From QHXM01 sp032160705 (GTDB lineage Bacteria > Acidobacteriota > Blastocatellia > Pyrinomonadales > Pyrinomonadaceae): a stretch of 64,000 bases of DNA. A program made the position numbers and the translations under genes. Shown in pieces: positions 49,782-58,234 of this stretch (position 1 is the stretch's first letter; every line of letters starts with the position of its first letter). The notes under the pieces are model-generated. The model worked only from the letters and a program-made list of their open reading frames with translations, was not told the origin of the DNA and searched no databases. The stretch covers positions 52,353 to 116,352 of the forward strand of contig JAVHVE010000001.1 of assembly GCA_032160705.1 (NCBI GenBank), written 5' to 3'.

Positions 49782-50999
49782 ATGATTACATTCGTCATCC
49801 TGAGCACCGGCCTTGATACCTTTAAGGAGATTCGCAGCGCCCTGGCGAGCGACGCGCGAGCGCGTTTGCTGGCGGGCGGCGACGACGCCGAGCAGGTTTA
49901 TGCGGAGATTAAGAACCTGCGCCCCTCGGCGGTTGTCATCACGATGTCAGAGGCGAATTCCGAGCAGGCGTTGAAGATGATTGTAAAGCTTTCTGCCGAA
50001 AGCCCGCAGATTGCGATCATCTCAGCCGTCCGCAACGCCTCGCCCGATCTGATTCTTCGTAGTATGCGCGCCGGAGCGCGCGAGTTTTTGCGACTCCCCA
50101 TCATCGCTGAAGAATTCAAGACCGTGCTCGACCGCACAGTAGAATTTTGCGCCGTACAGAAGGAAGCGCCGAAGAAGAAAGGACGCATGATCGCGGTCTT
50201 TTCCAGCAAGGGAGGCTGCGGCACATCCTTTATCGCTACCAATCTCGCCGCCGCGTTGAATGCTCCGACGATGCTGGTTGATCTCAATTTGCAGGCGGGC
50301 GACCTGCCGCTCTTTCTCGGAGTCGAGCCGAAATATTCCATCGCCGACATGGTTGAGAATCGCGCCCGCATGGACGACTCCTTGCTGGCGAGCTACGTCA
50401 CGCCGCACTCGTCGAAATTGTCGCTGCTGGCCGCGCCGCGCGAGGCCGATTCGGCGGATGACATCGAGCCTGAGCATGTCTTCGAGGCATTAGAGCGCGT
50501 GCGCGAATCTTACGATTACGTCGTGCTCGACCCGCAGCACACGTTCGACGCCATCACGCTCGCCGCGCTCGATCAAGCGGACGACATCGTGCTGGTTCTC
50601 ACCCTCGACATCCCGGCCATTCGCAGCGCGCAACGCGCACTGGAAATCTTCGACCGGCTCGGCTACCCGCGCAAGAAAGTCCGTATCATCGTCAATCGCT
50701 GGAGCAAGCAGATTGATCTTGATTTGCGGCAGGTCGAGCGATTCCTGAAGGAGAAAGTGACGGGCTTTGTGTCGAGCGACTATCAAATGGCGGTCACGTC
50801 CATCAATCTCGGACAACCGCTTGTTCAGTCAGAGCCTTCGTCGAAAATCGCCGTCGAGATTAAGCGCATTGTGGCGACACTGATGGGCGCATCCGCTGAA
50901 AGCATAGAGGAGCAACCGCAGCGCAAGAAAATCTGGGGGGCGCTCTTCAAGCGCAACAGCGGCGCAGCGCAAAATCTTGATCTCCGCCCAACTCCTTAA
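49782..50999 (+). CDS. cpaE: Pilus localisation ATPase CpaE/TadZ
   Basis: The N-terminal ~125 residues form a receiver-like domain (ISAVRNASPDLILRSMRAGAREFLRLP). The ParA/MinD-type ATPase follows, with the deviant Walker A FSSKGGCGTSFIATNLA, MLVDLNLQAGDLPLFL and YDYVVLDPQH. It positions the Tad machine, typically at a cell pole. The ATG lies 2 bases after a repeat arm, with no Shine-Dalgarno. Confidence 0.93.
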   Translation: MITFVILSTGLDTFKEIRSALASDARARLLAGGDDAEQVYAEIKNLRPSAVVITMSEANSEQALKMIVKLSAESPQIAIISAVRNASPDLILRSMRAGAREFLRLPIIAEEFKTVLDRTVEFCAVQKEAPKKKGRMIAVFSSKGGCGTSFIATNLAAALNAPTMLVDLNLQAGDLPLFLGVEPKYSIADMVENRARMDDSLLASYVTPHSSKLSLLAAPREADSADDIEPEHVFEALERVRESYDYVVLDPQHTFDAITLAALDQADDIVLVLTLDIPAIRSAQRALEIFDRLGYPRKKVRIIVNRWSKQIDLDLRQVERFLKEKVTGFVSSDYQMAVTSINLGQPLVQSEPSSKIAVEIKRIVATLMGASAESIEEQPQRKKIWGALFKRNSGAAQNLDLRPTP

Positions 51000-51055
51000 A
51001 ACGCTCTCAACCAGGTGAGAGCGCAGAAACGAATCAAAACGGAAGACCACACATT

Positions 51056-52399
51056 ATGGCACTACGCGAAAGATTAATCAGAGACATCACCCAGCCGGGC
51101 GCGGGCGTCGTGGCTGCCGAAGACGCGGCCAACTCGCAACGCTCGTTTCAGGAAATGAAGTCGCGGCTTCATCGCGCGCTCATCAATCGCATGGATTTGA
51201 CGAAGCTCGGCGCGATGGCTCCCGAACAGGTTTATTCCGAAGTCTCGCGTCTGGCCGAAGGTGTGCTGGCGACCGAGGGGATGCCTCTGTCAACAGTCGA
51301 GCGCGAGCGGCTGGTCAATGAAGTACGCCACGAGCTTTTCGGCCTGGGGCCGCTTGAGCCGCTTCTCGCAGACCCGACCATCTCCGACATTCTCGTCAAC
51401 TCGCACCGCACAATTTATATCGAGCGGCGCGGCAAACTGGAAGCGACCGACATTGCTTTCAAAGACGACGAGCATTTGATGCGCGTCATCGAGCGCATCG
51501 TCTCTTCGGTTGGTCGCCGGATAGATGAATCTTCGCCGATGGTAGACGCCCGCCTCGCGGACGGCTCGCGCGTCAACGCCATCATCCCGCCGCTTTCGAT
51601 TGACGGCCCTGTGCTTTCGATTCGCCGCTTCGGGGCTGAACCGCTCAGGATGGGTGCGCTGATTGAGAATCGCGCGTTGACTCGTGAAATCGCCGAGATG
51701 ATGGAAATGTGCGTCAGTGCGCGTCTCAACTTACTCATCTCCGGCGGCACGGGCGCGGGCAAGACCACGCTCTTGAACGCGCTCTCGGCCTACATCCCGG
51801 AAACGGAGCGCATCGTCACCATCGAAGATTCCGCCGAGTTGCAGTTGCAGCAGCCGCACGTCGTTCGTCTGGAGACACGACCTCCCAACATCGAAGGTCG
51901 CGGCGAAGTCACGCAGCGCGATCTGGTCAAGAACGCCCTGCGTATGCGTCCCGACCGCATCGTCATCGGCGAGGTGCGCGGCGGCGAAGCGATAGATATG
52001 TTGCAAGCGATGAACACCGGCCACGACGGGAGCTTGACGACGATTCACGCCAACACCCCACGCGACGCACTCTCCCGGCTGGAAACGATGATTCAGATGA
52101 CAGGCATGCGTCTATCGGAGCGCGCGATGCGGCAGCAAGTGGCCAGCGCGCTCGATATTGTCCTGCAAGTCGCTCGTCTGTCAGACGGCACGCGCCGCGT
52201 CACTTCCATCTCGGAGATTACGGGGATGGAAGGCGACACCATCACGATGCAGGAAATCTTCCAGTTCGAGAGAACGGGCATTGATCCGACGGGCAAGGTC
52301 ATAGGCCGTTTTCGCCCGACCGGGATTCGCCCGCGCTTCGCGGAAAAACTCAAAGCCTACGGACTTCACCTTCCGAGAACAATTCTGGAGGAGATGTAA
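51056..52399 (+). CDS. cpaF: Tad secretion ATPase CpaF/TadA
   Basis: This type II/IV secretion hexameric ATPase powers pilus extension (and, in Tad systems, retraction). It has the N-terminal domain DPTISDILVNSHRTIYIERRG, Walker A SGGTGAGKTTLLNAL, the Asp box TIEDSAELQL, Walker B MRPDRIVIGEVRGGEA and the His box TGHDGSLTTIHAN. Length (447) is normal. Confidence 0.95.
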   Translation: MALRERLIRDITQPGAGVVAAEDAANSQRSFQEMKSRLHRALINRMDLTKLGAMAPEQVYSEVSRLAEGVLATEGMPLSTVERERLVNEVRHELFGLGPLEPLLADPTISDILVNSHRTIYIERRGKLEATDIAFKDDEHLMRVIERIVSSVGRRIDESSPMVDARLADGSRVNAIIPPLSIDGPVLSIRRFGAEPLRMGALIENRALTREIAEMMEMCVSARLNLLISGGTGAGKTTLLNALSAYIPETERIVTIEDSAELQLQQPHVVRLETRPPNIEGRGEVTQRDLVKNALRMRPDRIVIGEVRGGEAIDMLQAMNTGHDGSLTTIHANTPRDALSRLETMIQMTGMRLSERAMRQQVASALDIVLQVARLSDGTRRVTSISEITGMEGDTITMQEIFQFERTGIDPTGKVIGRFRPTGIRPRFAEKLKAYGLHLPRTILEEM

Positions 52400-52405
52400 A
52401 AGACA

Positions 52406-53371
52406 ATGCTGATCTCCTTTTTAGTTTTCGTCTTCTGCCTGTTTCTGGTGCTGGCCGCCTATCTCTTGGCGACGCGAAGCTCCGACGCCAAGCGCACACG
52501 CTTGCAACAACGTCTCAGCGAAGCCCTGCTTAATTCGGCGCACACGGACGATGTCGAAGTGTTGCTGGCGCGGCAGGAGTTGATGAGCGAGATTCCCTGG
52601 CTCAATCGCACGCTGGTTCAGCTACAGGTGGTGACGCGATTCAAGCGCGTCCTCGATCAAGCCGACCTGGAGATTACCGTCACGCGGCTGGCGATGTTTG
52701 CGTTGATGGCGGGAATGCTCGCGGGTCTGGCCGCGTCAATGCTCACCGTTTCGTTCATGATTATCTTGAGCTGCGGGTTGATGGGCGCGGTTGTTCCTTT
52801 CATGCACGTCTTCTGGAAACGAAAGAAACGCTTCGATAAGTTTCTCGAACACCTGCCAGACGCGCTGGAGTTGATGAGCCGCGCTCTGTCCGCCGGGCAC
52901 GCATTCTCCGAAGCCCTGCACATGGTCTCAATCGAGATGCCTGAGCCGATCTCCAAGGAGTTTCGCAAGACCTACGAGGAACAGAATCTGGGACTCTCGC
53001 TCAAGCTGGCGCTTGAGAATTTGACGCAGCGCATGCCGCTGCTTGATCTGCGCCTGTGCGTGACCGCCGTTATGATTCAACGCGAAACGGGCGGCAACCT
53101 CGCGGAGATTCTGGAAAAGGTCGCCTATACGATCCGCGAACGCTTCCGCATCCTCGGCGATCTGAAAACACTGACAACCAGCTCGCGGCTCTCGGCGTGG
53201 CTGCTCTGCGGCCTGCCCGTTGGCGTCGCCATCGCCGTGACCGCGATGAACCCCGAATACATGAGCATCCTCTGGAAAGACCCGCGCGGCCACAAACTGA
53301 TCTACCTCGCCGTCGCCCTGCAAATCTCCGGCATGCTCATCGTGAGGAAGATTTTGAGAATCAAGATATGA
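52406..53371 (+). CDS. tadB: Tad inner-membrane platform protein TadB
   Basis: The 321-residue GspF-like protein has membrane segments near residues 1-20, 90-130 and at the C-terminus. The core cytoplasmic helix bundle includes FLEHLPDALELMSRALSAGHAFSEALHMVS and QRETGGNLAEILEKVAYTIRERF. It starts 6 bases after cpaF. Its TGA stop overlaps the first base pair of the following repeat. Confidence 0.93.
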   Translation: MLISFLVFVFCLFLVLAAYLLATRSSDAKRTRLQQRLSEALLNSAHTDDVEVLLARQELMSEIPWLNRTLVQLQVVTRFKRVLDQADLEITVTRLAMFALMAGMLAGLAASMLTVSFMIILSCGLMGAVVPFMHVFWKRKKRFDKFLEHLPDALELMSRALSAGHAFSEALHMVSIEMPEPISKEFRKTYEEQNLGLSLKLALENLTQRMPLLDLRLCVTAVMIQRETGGNLAEILEKVAYTIRERFRILGDLKTLTTSSRLSAWLLCGLPVGVAIAVTAMNPEYMSILWKDPRGHKLIYLAVALQISGMLIVRKILRIKI

Positions 53372-53452
53372 GTTTTCAGTTTTCAGTTTTGAGCAAAGAC
53401 TCGGTTGCTTCTTCTGAAAACTGAAAACTGAAAACTGAAAACTGAAAACTGA
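53370..53452. repeat. Heptad-arm inverted repeat, CAGTTTT class
   Basis: Left arm 53370-53393: GAGTTTT, CAGTTTT, CAGTTTT, GAG. Right arm 53414-53452: five exact CTGAAAA units and CTGA. The apex AGCAAAGACTCGGTTGCTTC matches that at 45757. The element begins in the tadB stop codon and ends 2 bases before the tadC ATG, so it is the whole intergenic spacer. Confidence 0.9.
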
Positions 53453-53454
53453 CT

Positions 53455-54384
53455 ATGCTTTTAATAATCACCATCTCCACATTCGTCTGCATCACGTTTG
53501 GCGTGATGGCTCTTTACTGGCTCGTCTATCGCCCGCAGAGCGCGGCGACCGAGCGGCTCAAGCGGCTGGGGCAAACGAACTCGGCGGCGACCGCTGCCGT
53601 TGTGGTGAGCGATGATCGCCCGGTGACGGAGTTGGCTGAACGCATCGCCGCACCGCTCCATCGTCTTGCGCCGCCATCGGCAGCCGAAGCGCAGAAGCTC
53701 CAGAAGATTCTGATGCACGCGGGCTTTCGCGGACAAAATGCGCCGATTATTTATCGCGCGATTCAGTTGACTTCGCTGGTGCTATTTCCGGGGGCAGTCG
53801 CGCTCCTGTTTGCTTTTCTGGCATGGCCGCTCAACAGCGCGCTCGTCTGGTTTCTGGTCGCCTTCATTCTCGGATTCTTCGTGCCGCGCTTCGTGCTGGA
53901 TCAGAAGATTAAGGGGCGCAAGCAGCGTGTGCGCTGGGGACTGGCAGACGCGCTCGACCTGATGGTTGTTTCGATTGAAGCCGGGCTCGGATTAAACGCC
54001 GCGATGATGCGCGTGAGCGACGAGTTGAAAGATGTGCACAGGGACATCAGCGAAGAATTTGAGCTGGCGAATCTGGAAATCAAAGTCGGACGCGACCGCG
54101 ACGAAGCCCTGCGTAACCTGGCAGAGCGCACGGGCGTTGACGATCTGCGCAGCCTCGTGGCGATGTTGATTCAGGCCGACCGCTTCGGCACATCAATCGC
54201 TCGCGCCGTGCGTGTCTTCTCTGATTCACTACGCACCAAGCGACGGCAACGCGCCGAGCAGGCCGCGCAGAAGGCCGCCGTCAAGCTGCTCTTCCCGCTC
54301 GCCTGCTTTCTTTTCCCGGTGCTTTTCATCGCCATCCTAGGCCCCGCGATGCTGACACTGATTGACACTTTCGCCACCATGTAA
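53455..54384 (+). CDS. tadC: Tad inner-membrane platform protein TadC
   Basis: The GspF-like partner of TadB has 309 residues and four hydrophobic segments. The signature is WGLADALDLMVVSIEAGLGLNAAMMRVSDELKDVH and ALRNLAERTGVDDLRSLVAMLIQADRFGTSIARAVRVF. The ATG lies 2 bases after a repeat arm, with no Shine-Dalgarno. Confidence 0.94.
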   Translation: MLLIITISTFVCITFGVMALYWLVYRPQSAATERLKRLGQTNSAATAAVVVSDDRPVTELAERIAAPLHRLAPPSAAEAQKLQKILMHAGFRGQNAPIIYRAIQLTSLVLFPGAVALLFAFLAWPLNSALVWFLVAFILGFFVPRFVLDQKIKGRKQRVRWGLADALDLMVVSIEAGLGLNAAMMRVSDELKDVHRDISEEFELANLEIKVGRDRDEALRNLAERTGVDDLRSLVAMLIQADRFGTSIARAVRVFSDSLRTKRRQRAEQAAQKAAVKLLFPLACFLFPVLFIAILGPAMLTLIDTFATM

Positions 54385-54392
54385 TTACGAAA

Positions 54393-54488
54393 GGCAGAAT
54401 TCAGAATTCAGAATCCAGAAGTCAGAATGAAGATGCGGAGAACCACTGTTACAGATTTTATTTTCTTCTGCCTCCTGACTACTGCTTT
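54393..54488. repeat. Heptad-arm inverted repeat, GTCAGAA class
   Basis: Left arm 54393-54427: GGCAGAA, TTCAGAA, TTCAGAA, TCCAGAA, GTCAGAA. Right arm about 54464-54488 (TTCTGCC, TCCTGAC, TACTGCT) is shorter. The apex TGCGGAGAACCACTGTTACA is close to the reverse complement of that at 26014, so the two are inverted dispersed copies. Confidence 0.82.
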
Positions 54489-54518
54489 TCATCGTCCGAC
54501 TGAAAGGAGCTTGAAATA

Positions 54519-55463
54519 ATGCGTAGACGCACAATCATCGCCATCGCTATCGCCGCCACCCTGTGCTTCGGTGTCACGGCCTTCTGGAGCGCGCAGACTA
54601 CTTTGCGCGACGGTGAGACGGACGCCAACATCGTCAGCGATGCGGGCGCGAAGACGGGTTCAAACATGGAGAAGAAAAAGGACGGCAATCGCGTCGTGAA
54701 AGTTTTGACCGCGCCGTTTCGCGCCTTTCGTCGTCTCTTCGGTGGAGGAAAAGATGAGGGCAAGCTTCAACACCTCAGCGAAAAGGATGTCGAGAAATTT
54801 GAGAGCACAGGGATGGCGCGCATCAACGACAGCCGTAACCCTGCGGAAGCGAAGCCGAGCGCGACAGGAACTGCCCGCGATCATCTCTCGCTGGGACGCA
54901 TGTTCCTCTCAGCGGGGCGCATCAACGAGGCAATTTCAGAACTCTCGCTCGCCGCTTCGCTCGACCCGCGCCTTGCGGAAGCTCACAGCCTGCTTGGCCT
55001 CGCCTACGACCGCAAAGGCATGCACGACCGCGCGAAAGATGCTTACGACCGCGCGATCAAAAACGACCCTGAAGATGCGCAGACGCTCAACAATCTGGGC
55101 TTCTCGCTCTACCAGAACGGCAACTACCGCGCCGCCGTTGACAAGTTGAAGCGCGCCGCCCGCCTCGCGCCGACAGACGGGCGCATTCTGAACAATCTAG
55201 CCCTCGCGCAGATTCGTCTAGGCAAAACGGACGACGCTTACAAGAACTTTGCGCGCGCAGGCGGCGAAGTGACAGGCCATCTCAACACCGCTTCCATGCT
55301 CGAACGCCTCGGGCGCGAGGACGAAGCCATCAAGCACTACGAAGCCGCGCGCCGCGCTCAGCCGAACTCGATTACCGCGCTCAGTCGCCTGGCAGACCTC
55401 TACCGCCGGACAGGACGCGGCAACGAAGCTCAGGCGGCGCAGATGGCGCTTGCCGGAAATTAA
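54519..55463 (+). CDS. tadD: TPR protein, TadD-like
   Basis: A signal peptide or N-terminal anchor (IIAIAIAATLCFGVTAFWSA) is followed by a basic linker and at least four tetratricopeptide repeats (RDHLSLGRMFLSAGRINEAISELSLAASLDP, AEAHSLLGLAYDRKGMHDRAKDAYDRAIKNDP and following). TadD is a periplasmic, usually lipidated, secretin pilotin-like component; here no lipobox Cys is evident. AAAGGAGC precedes the ATG. Confidence 0.85.
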   Translation: MRRRTIIAIAIAATLCFGVTAFWSAQTTLRDGETDANIVSDAGAKTGSNMEKKKDGNRVVKVLTAPFRAFRRLFGGGKDEGKLQHLSEKDVEKFESTGMARINDSRNPAEAKPSATGTARDHLSLGRMFLSAGRINEAISELSLAASLDPRLAEAHSLLGLAYDRKGMHDRAKDAYDRAIKNDPEDAQTLNNLGFSLYQNGNYRAAVDKLKRAARLAPTDGRILNNLALAQIRLGKTDDAYKNFARAGGEVTGHLNTASMLERLGREDEAIKHYEAARRAQPNSITALSRLADLYRRTGRGNEAQAAQMALAGN

Positions 55464-55495
55464 AAGCCGAACGTACGACAGAAGGAAAATTTTCC

Positions 55496-56845
55496 ATGAC
55501 GCATACAGGGATTCTGACGCGGACTGAAATCGAGAGCATGGGGCCGCCCGTGCCGGAAGAGATTGCCGACACGGGTGTGTCTGAAGGTTTCTTGTGTGAT
55601 CTGGCGCTCAAGCACGTGGCGATGCTGGCCGAACCGACGACCGGAGCGGTCGCAGAAAGGCTTCATCTTCCGCGCACTCTCACAGAAGAGTTGTTGCAGA
55701 TACTCTACCGCGAAAAGCTGATTGAAGTTCGCATGCAGACCACGCCGGGCTCGACGCGCTACGCGATGCTGGATCACGGCTGGGAGCGCATGGCGCGCCT
55801 GCAAGCGATGTGCGGTTACACAGGCGCTGCGCCGGTCTCTCTGAAAGATTACGCGCACATGATGCGCCTTCAGGCGATCCCTTCGCATCCGGCCTCGATG
55901 GAGACCGTGCGCGCGGCCTTTCGCGATCTGGTGCTGCCCGATTCCTTGCTGCAAACGCTCGGCTGCGTCATCAATTCACGCCGCTCGCTCTTTCTGACGG
56001 GGTTGCCGGGAACGGGTAAGACTGCCGTGGCGGAACGCATCAACTCGGCGCTCCCCGGCGCGATCTGGATTCCCTATGCCATCGAGATTGACGGTCAGAT
56101 TATCCGTGTCTTCGATTCGCACTCGCATCGCGTCGTGCCCGAAGACCAGACGCCGATGGAGCACGACCGTCGCTGGGTGCACATTGAGCGCCCGCTGATT
56201 GTCGTCGGCGGCGAATTGACACTGGAGAACACAGACCTCGTCTGGTCGGATGTCGCAAAGTTTTATGAAGCGCCGTTTCAGATGAAGTCGAACGGCGGAA
56301 CGCTGGTCATTGACGACTTCGGACGACAGCGCGTCGCGCCGCAGGATTTGCTCAATCGCTGGATTGTTCCCTTAGAGCGGCGCATGGACTATCTGGCGCT
56401 GCACACGGGCAAGAAAATCGAAGTTCCTTTCGAGCAGCTCGTGCTCTTTTCCACCAATCTTGAAGAGAAGGATTTGGCCGACGAAGCATTTTTGCGGCGC
56501 ATGGGTTATCGCGCACGCGTCGAGCCTCCGACGCCTGCGGCTTACGTTGAAATCTTCAAGCGCGTGGCTTACACACGCGGCATCAAGTGCGATCAGACCT
56601 GCCTCGATCACATTTTGAACAACTACATGATTGAGCATCGCCAGATGAAAGCCTGCGAGCCGCGCGATCTGCTCGACCGCGTGACCGACATCTGTCTCTT
56701 CGAGGGGCACACGCTTGAGCTTAATCCGAAACTGATTGACGTGGCCTGGCGTAACTACTTTGGCGCATCGCACGGCTTCTCGACGCAAGCACCGTCGGCG
56801 CGCCAGACGGGCGAGCTTGTGCTGGACGAGCCGTTGCAGATTTGA
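55496..56845 (+). CDS. AAA+ ATPase with N-terminal winged-helix-like region, Tad-associated
   Basis: The 449-residue protein begins with a region resembling a winged helix (GFLCDLALKHVAMLAEPTTGAVAERLHLPRTLTEELLQILYREKLIEVR). The ATPase has Walker A LTGLPGTGKTAVAERI, a Walker B-like GGTLVIDDFGRQRVAP and the sensor 1 region LVLFSTNLEEKDLADEAFLRRMGYR. It is cytoplasmic. It is not a classical Tad component, but sits 32 bases behind tadD. It might remodel the pilus machine or control its regulation; the role is not established. Confidence 0.8.
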   Translation: MTHTGILTRTEIESMGPPVPEEIADTGVSEGFLCDLALKHVAMLAEPTTGAVAERLHLPRTLTEELLQILYREKLIEVRMQTTPGSTRYAMLDHGWERMARLQAMCGYTGAAPVSLKDYAHMMRLQAIPSHPASMETVRAAFRDLVLPDSLLQTLGCVINSRRSLFLTGLPGTGKTAVAERINSALPGAIWIPYAIEIDGQIIRVFDSHSHRVVPEDQTPMEHDRRWVHIERPLIVVGGELTLENTDLVWSDVAKFYEAPFQMKSNGGTLVIDDFGRQRVAPQDLLNRWIVPLERRMDYLALHTGKKIEVPFEQLVLFSTNLEEKDLADEAFLRRMGYRARVEPPTPAAYVEIFKRVAYTRGIKCDQTCLDHILNNYMIEHRQMKACEPRDLLDRVTDICLFEGHTLELNPKLIDVAWRNYFGASHGFSTQAPSARQTGELVLDEPLQI

Positions 56846-56913
56846 AGTAGCCACGCCTGATTTAACGAGCGCCAGAGCGCCTCCCCTTGTTTGTCCGAAA
56901 GGAAAGAGAGCAG

Positions 56914-58125
56914 ATGACCCGAAAAAATTCCCCCCGCCGAGCGTTGGTTTTATCCGGTGCAGCGGTTTTTCTGTGCGCGGGTTTGATGGACGTGTCCGCG
57001 CAGGAAGTGTTGCCCCTGACGCTTCGCCAGTCGCCTGCGAGTGCGGCTCATGCGGCGCAAACGCCGGGCGCGCGCCATGCTCTGGTGAAACCGGCGAAGA
57101 AACGTCTGAGCCGTCGCCGTCTGGTTAAAATCAGAACGAGAGCGGGCGATACCCTCAGCTTGCTCGGTGATCGCTTCGGCGCTTCGGCTCAGGAGATTGC
57201 GGATGTGAACGGCCTCGCTCCTTTCGCGCAGCTTCCACCGGGAAGCGAGCTTTTAATTCCGCTGCCCTCGCCTGAAATCTTAGCCAGAACCCCGGATGAA
57301 AAACTGGCTCAACACAACGGTGGCATTTCACTTGGCATGAACAGCGTTGCTTCTGCCGAGACGGAAGCCGCCTGGGAGAATGTGCAGGGCGTGTGGTTCA
57401 GAAAAGGAAGTGAAAGGAAAGCGTCAAGCGAGACACCGTCAAGCGGGGTGGTGGAAGTGAGCGAAGCCGAGCGCAGCACCAGAGCGCAGCCGGTCTGGAT
57501 TTTTCTTGTCGGAGGGGCGCGCGTCGAAGCGGATTCGGTGAACGAGACGACGGAAGGCGTCTGGTACACGCGAGGGCTGCTGACCATCTTCATTGAACGC
57601 TCGCGTATCGAGCGGATTGAACGTGAGCGCGTGAGCGCCGTTGCGACCGATGCGCCTTCGTGGACGGAGCGAGGTTGGACAACCGGCAATCAGCAGTTTG
57701 ACGCGCTCATCAGGGAAAACGGTGCGCGCTACAATGTTGATCCCTACCTGATTTTCTGCGTGATGGAGCAGGAGTCGCAATTCAAACCCAGCATCGTCAG
57801 CCCGAAGGGAGCGCGCGGGCTGATGCAGTTGATGCCGGGGACGGCAGCGCATTTCGGCGTGCGTCGTCCCTTTGACCCGGCGGAAAATATCATGGGCGGC
57901 ACAAAATACCTGAAGCAGTTGCTCGAAAATTTCAATGGCCGAGTTGATCTCGTGCTCGCCGGGTACAATGCGGGTGAAGGCGCGGTGATGAAGTACGGCG
58001 GAAACGTGCCGCCCTACAGGGAGACGCGCAACTACGTCCAGCGCATCAGCAAACGCTACGGGCAAAGCAGGTCTGCTACGCCCGTGCCCGCGGCGGAGAC
58101 GACTGCGGCGGCAGGAATGAGGTAA
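56914..58125 (+). CDS. Lytic transglycosylase with LysM domain
   Basis: A signal peptide (to about residue 32, DVSAQ) precedes a LysM peptidoglycan-binding domain (RAGDTLSLLGDRFGASAQEIADVNGLAPFAQLPPGSELLIPLP). The SLT goose-lysozyme-type domain has catalytic Glu in FCVMEQESQFKPSIVSPKGARGLMQLMPGTA and AGYNAGEGAV. Between them lies ~100 residues of a possible SH3/PrcB-like segment. It cleaves peptidoglycan glycan strands, probably opening the wall for the pilus or the secretin. ATG 56914 (AGGAAAGAGAG) is preferred over TTG 56887. Confidence 0.9.
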   Translation: MTRKNSPRRALVLSGAAVFLCAGLMDVSAQEVLPLTLRQSPASAAHAAQTPGARHALVKPAKKRLSRRRLVKIRTRAGDTLSLLGDRFGASAQEIADVNGLAPFAQLPPGSELLIPLPSPEILARTPDEKLAQHNGGISLGMNSVASAETEAAWENVQGVWFRKGSERKASSETPSSGVVEVSEAERSTRAQPVWIFLVGGARVEADSVNETTEGVWYTRGLLTIFIERSRIERIERERVSAVATDAPSWTERGWTTGNQQFDALIRENGARYNVDPYLIFCVMEQESQFKPSIVSPKGARGLMQLMPGTAAHFGVRRPFDPAENIMGGTKYLKQLLENFNGRVDLVLAGYNAGEGAVMKYGGNVPPYRETRNYVQRISKRYGQSRSATPVPAAETTAAAGMR

Positions 58126-58234
58126 GGAGCAAAGGGTTTAAGTCAAAGGTTAGCTTGAGTTTTTGAAATAGTCACTGAGTTAAAAGTGTCTTTGAATTGG
58201 GACGCGTAACTGTAAACTTGAAAGTGAATGCCCT

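Noticed and set aside
18961..54488. Interpretation of the heptad hairpins as a CRISPR array
   Set aside because: Units are 7 nt with no spacers, arms are inverted, and no cas genes are present.
18961..54488. Interpretation of all heptad hairpins as simple rho-independent terminators
   Set aside because: They lie within co-directional operons, including between ribosomal protein genes, have long arms without T-tracts and end directly at start codons.
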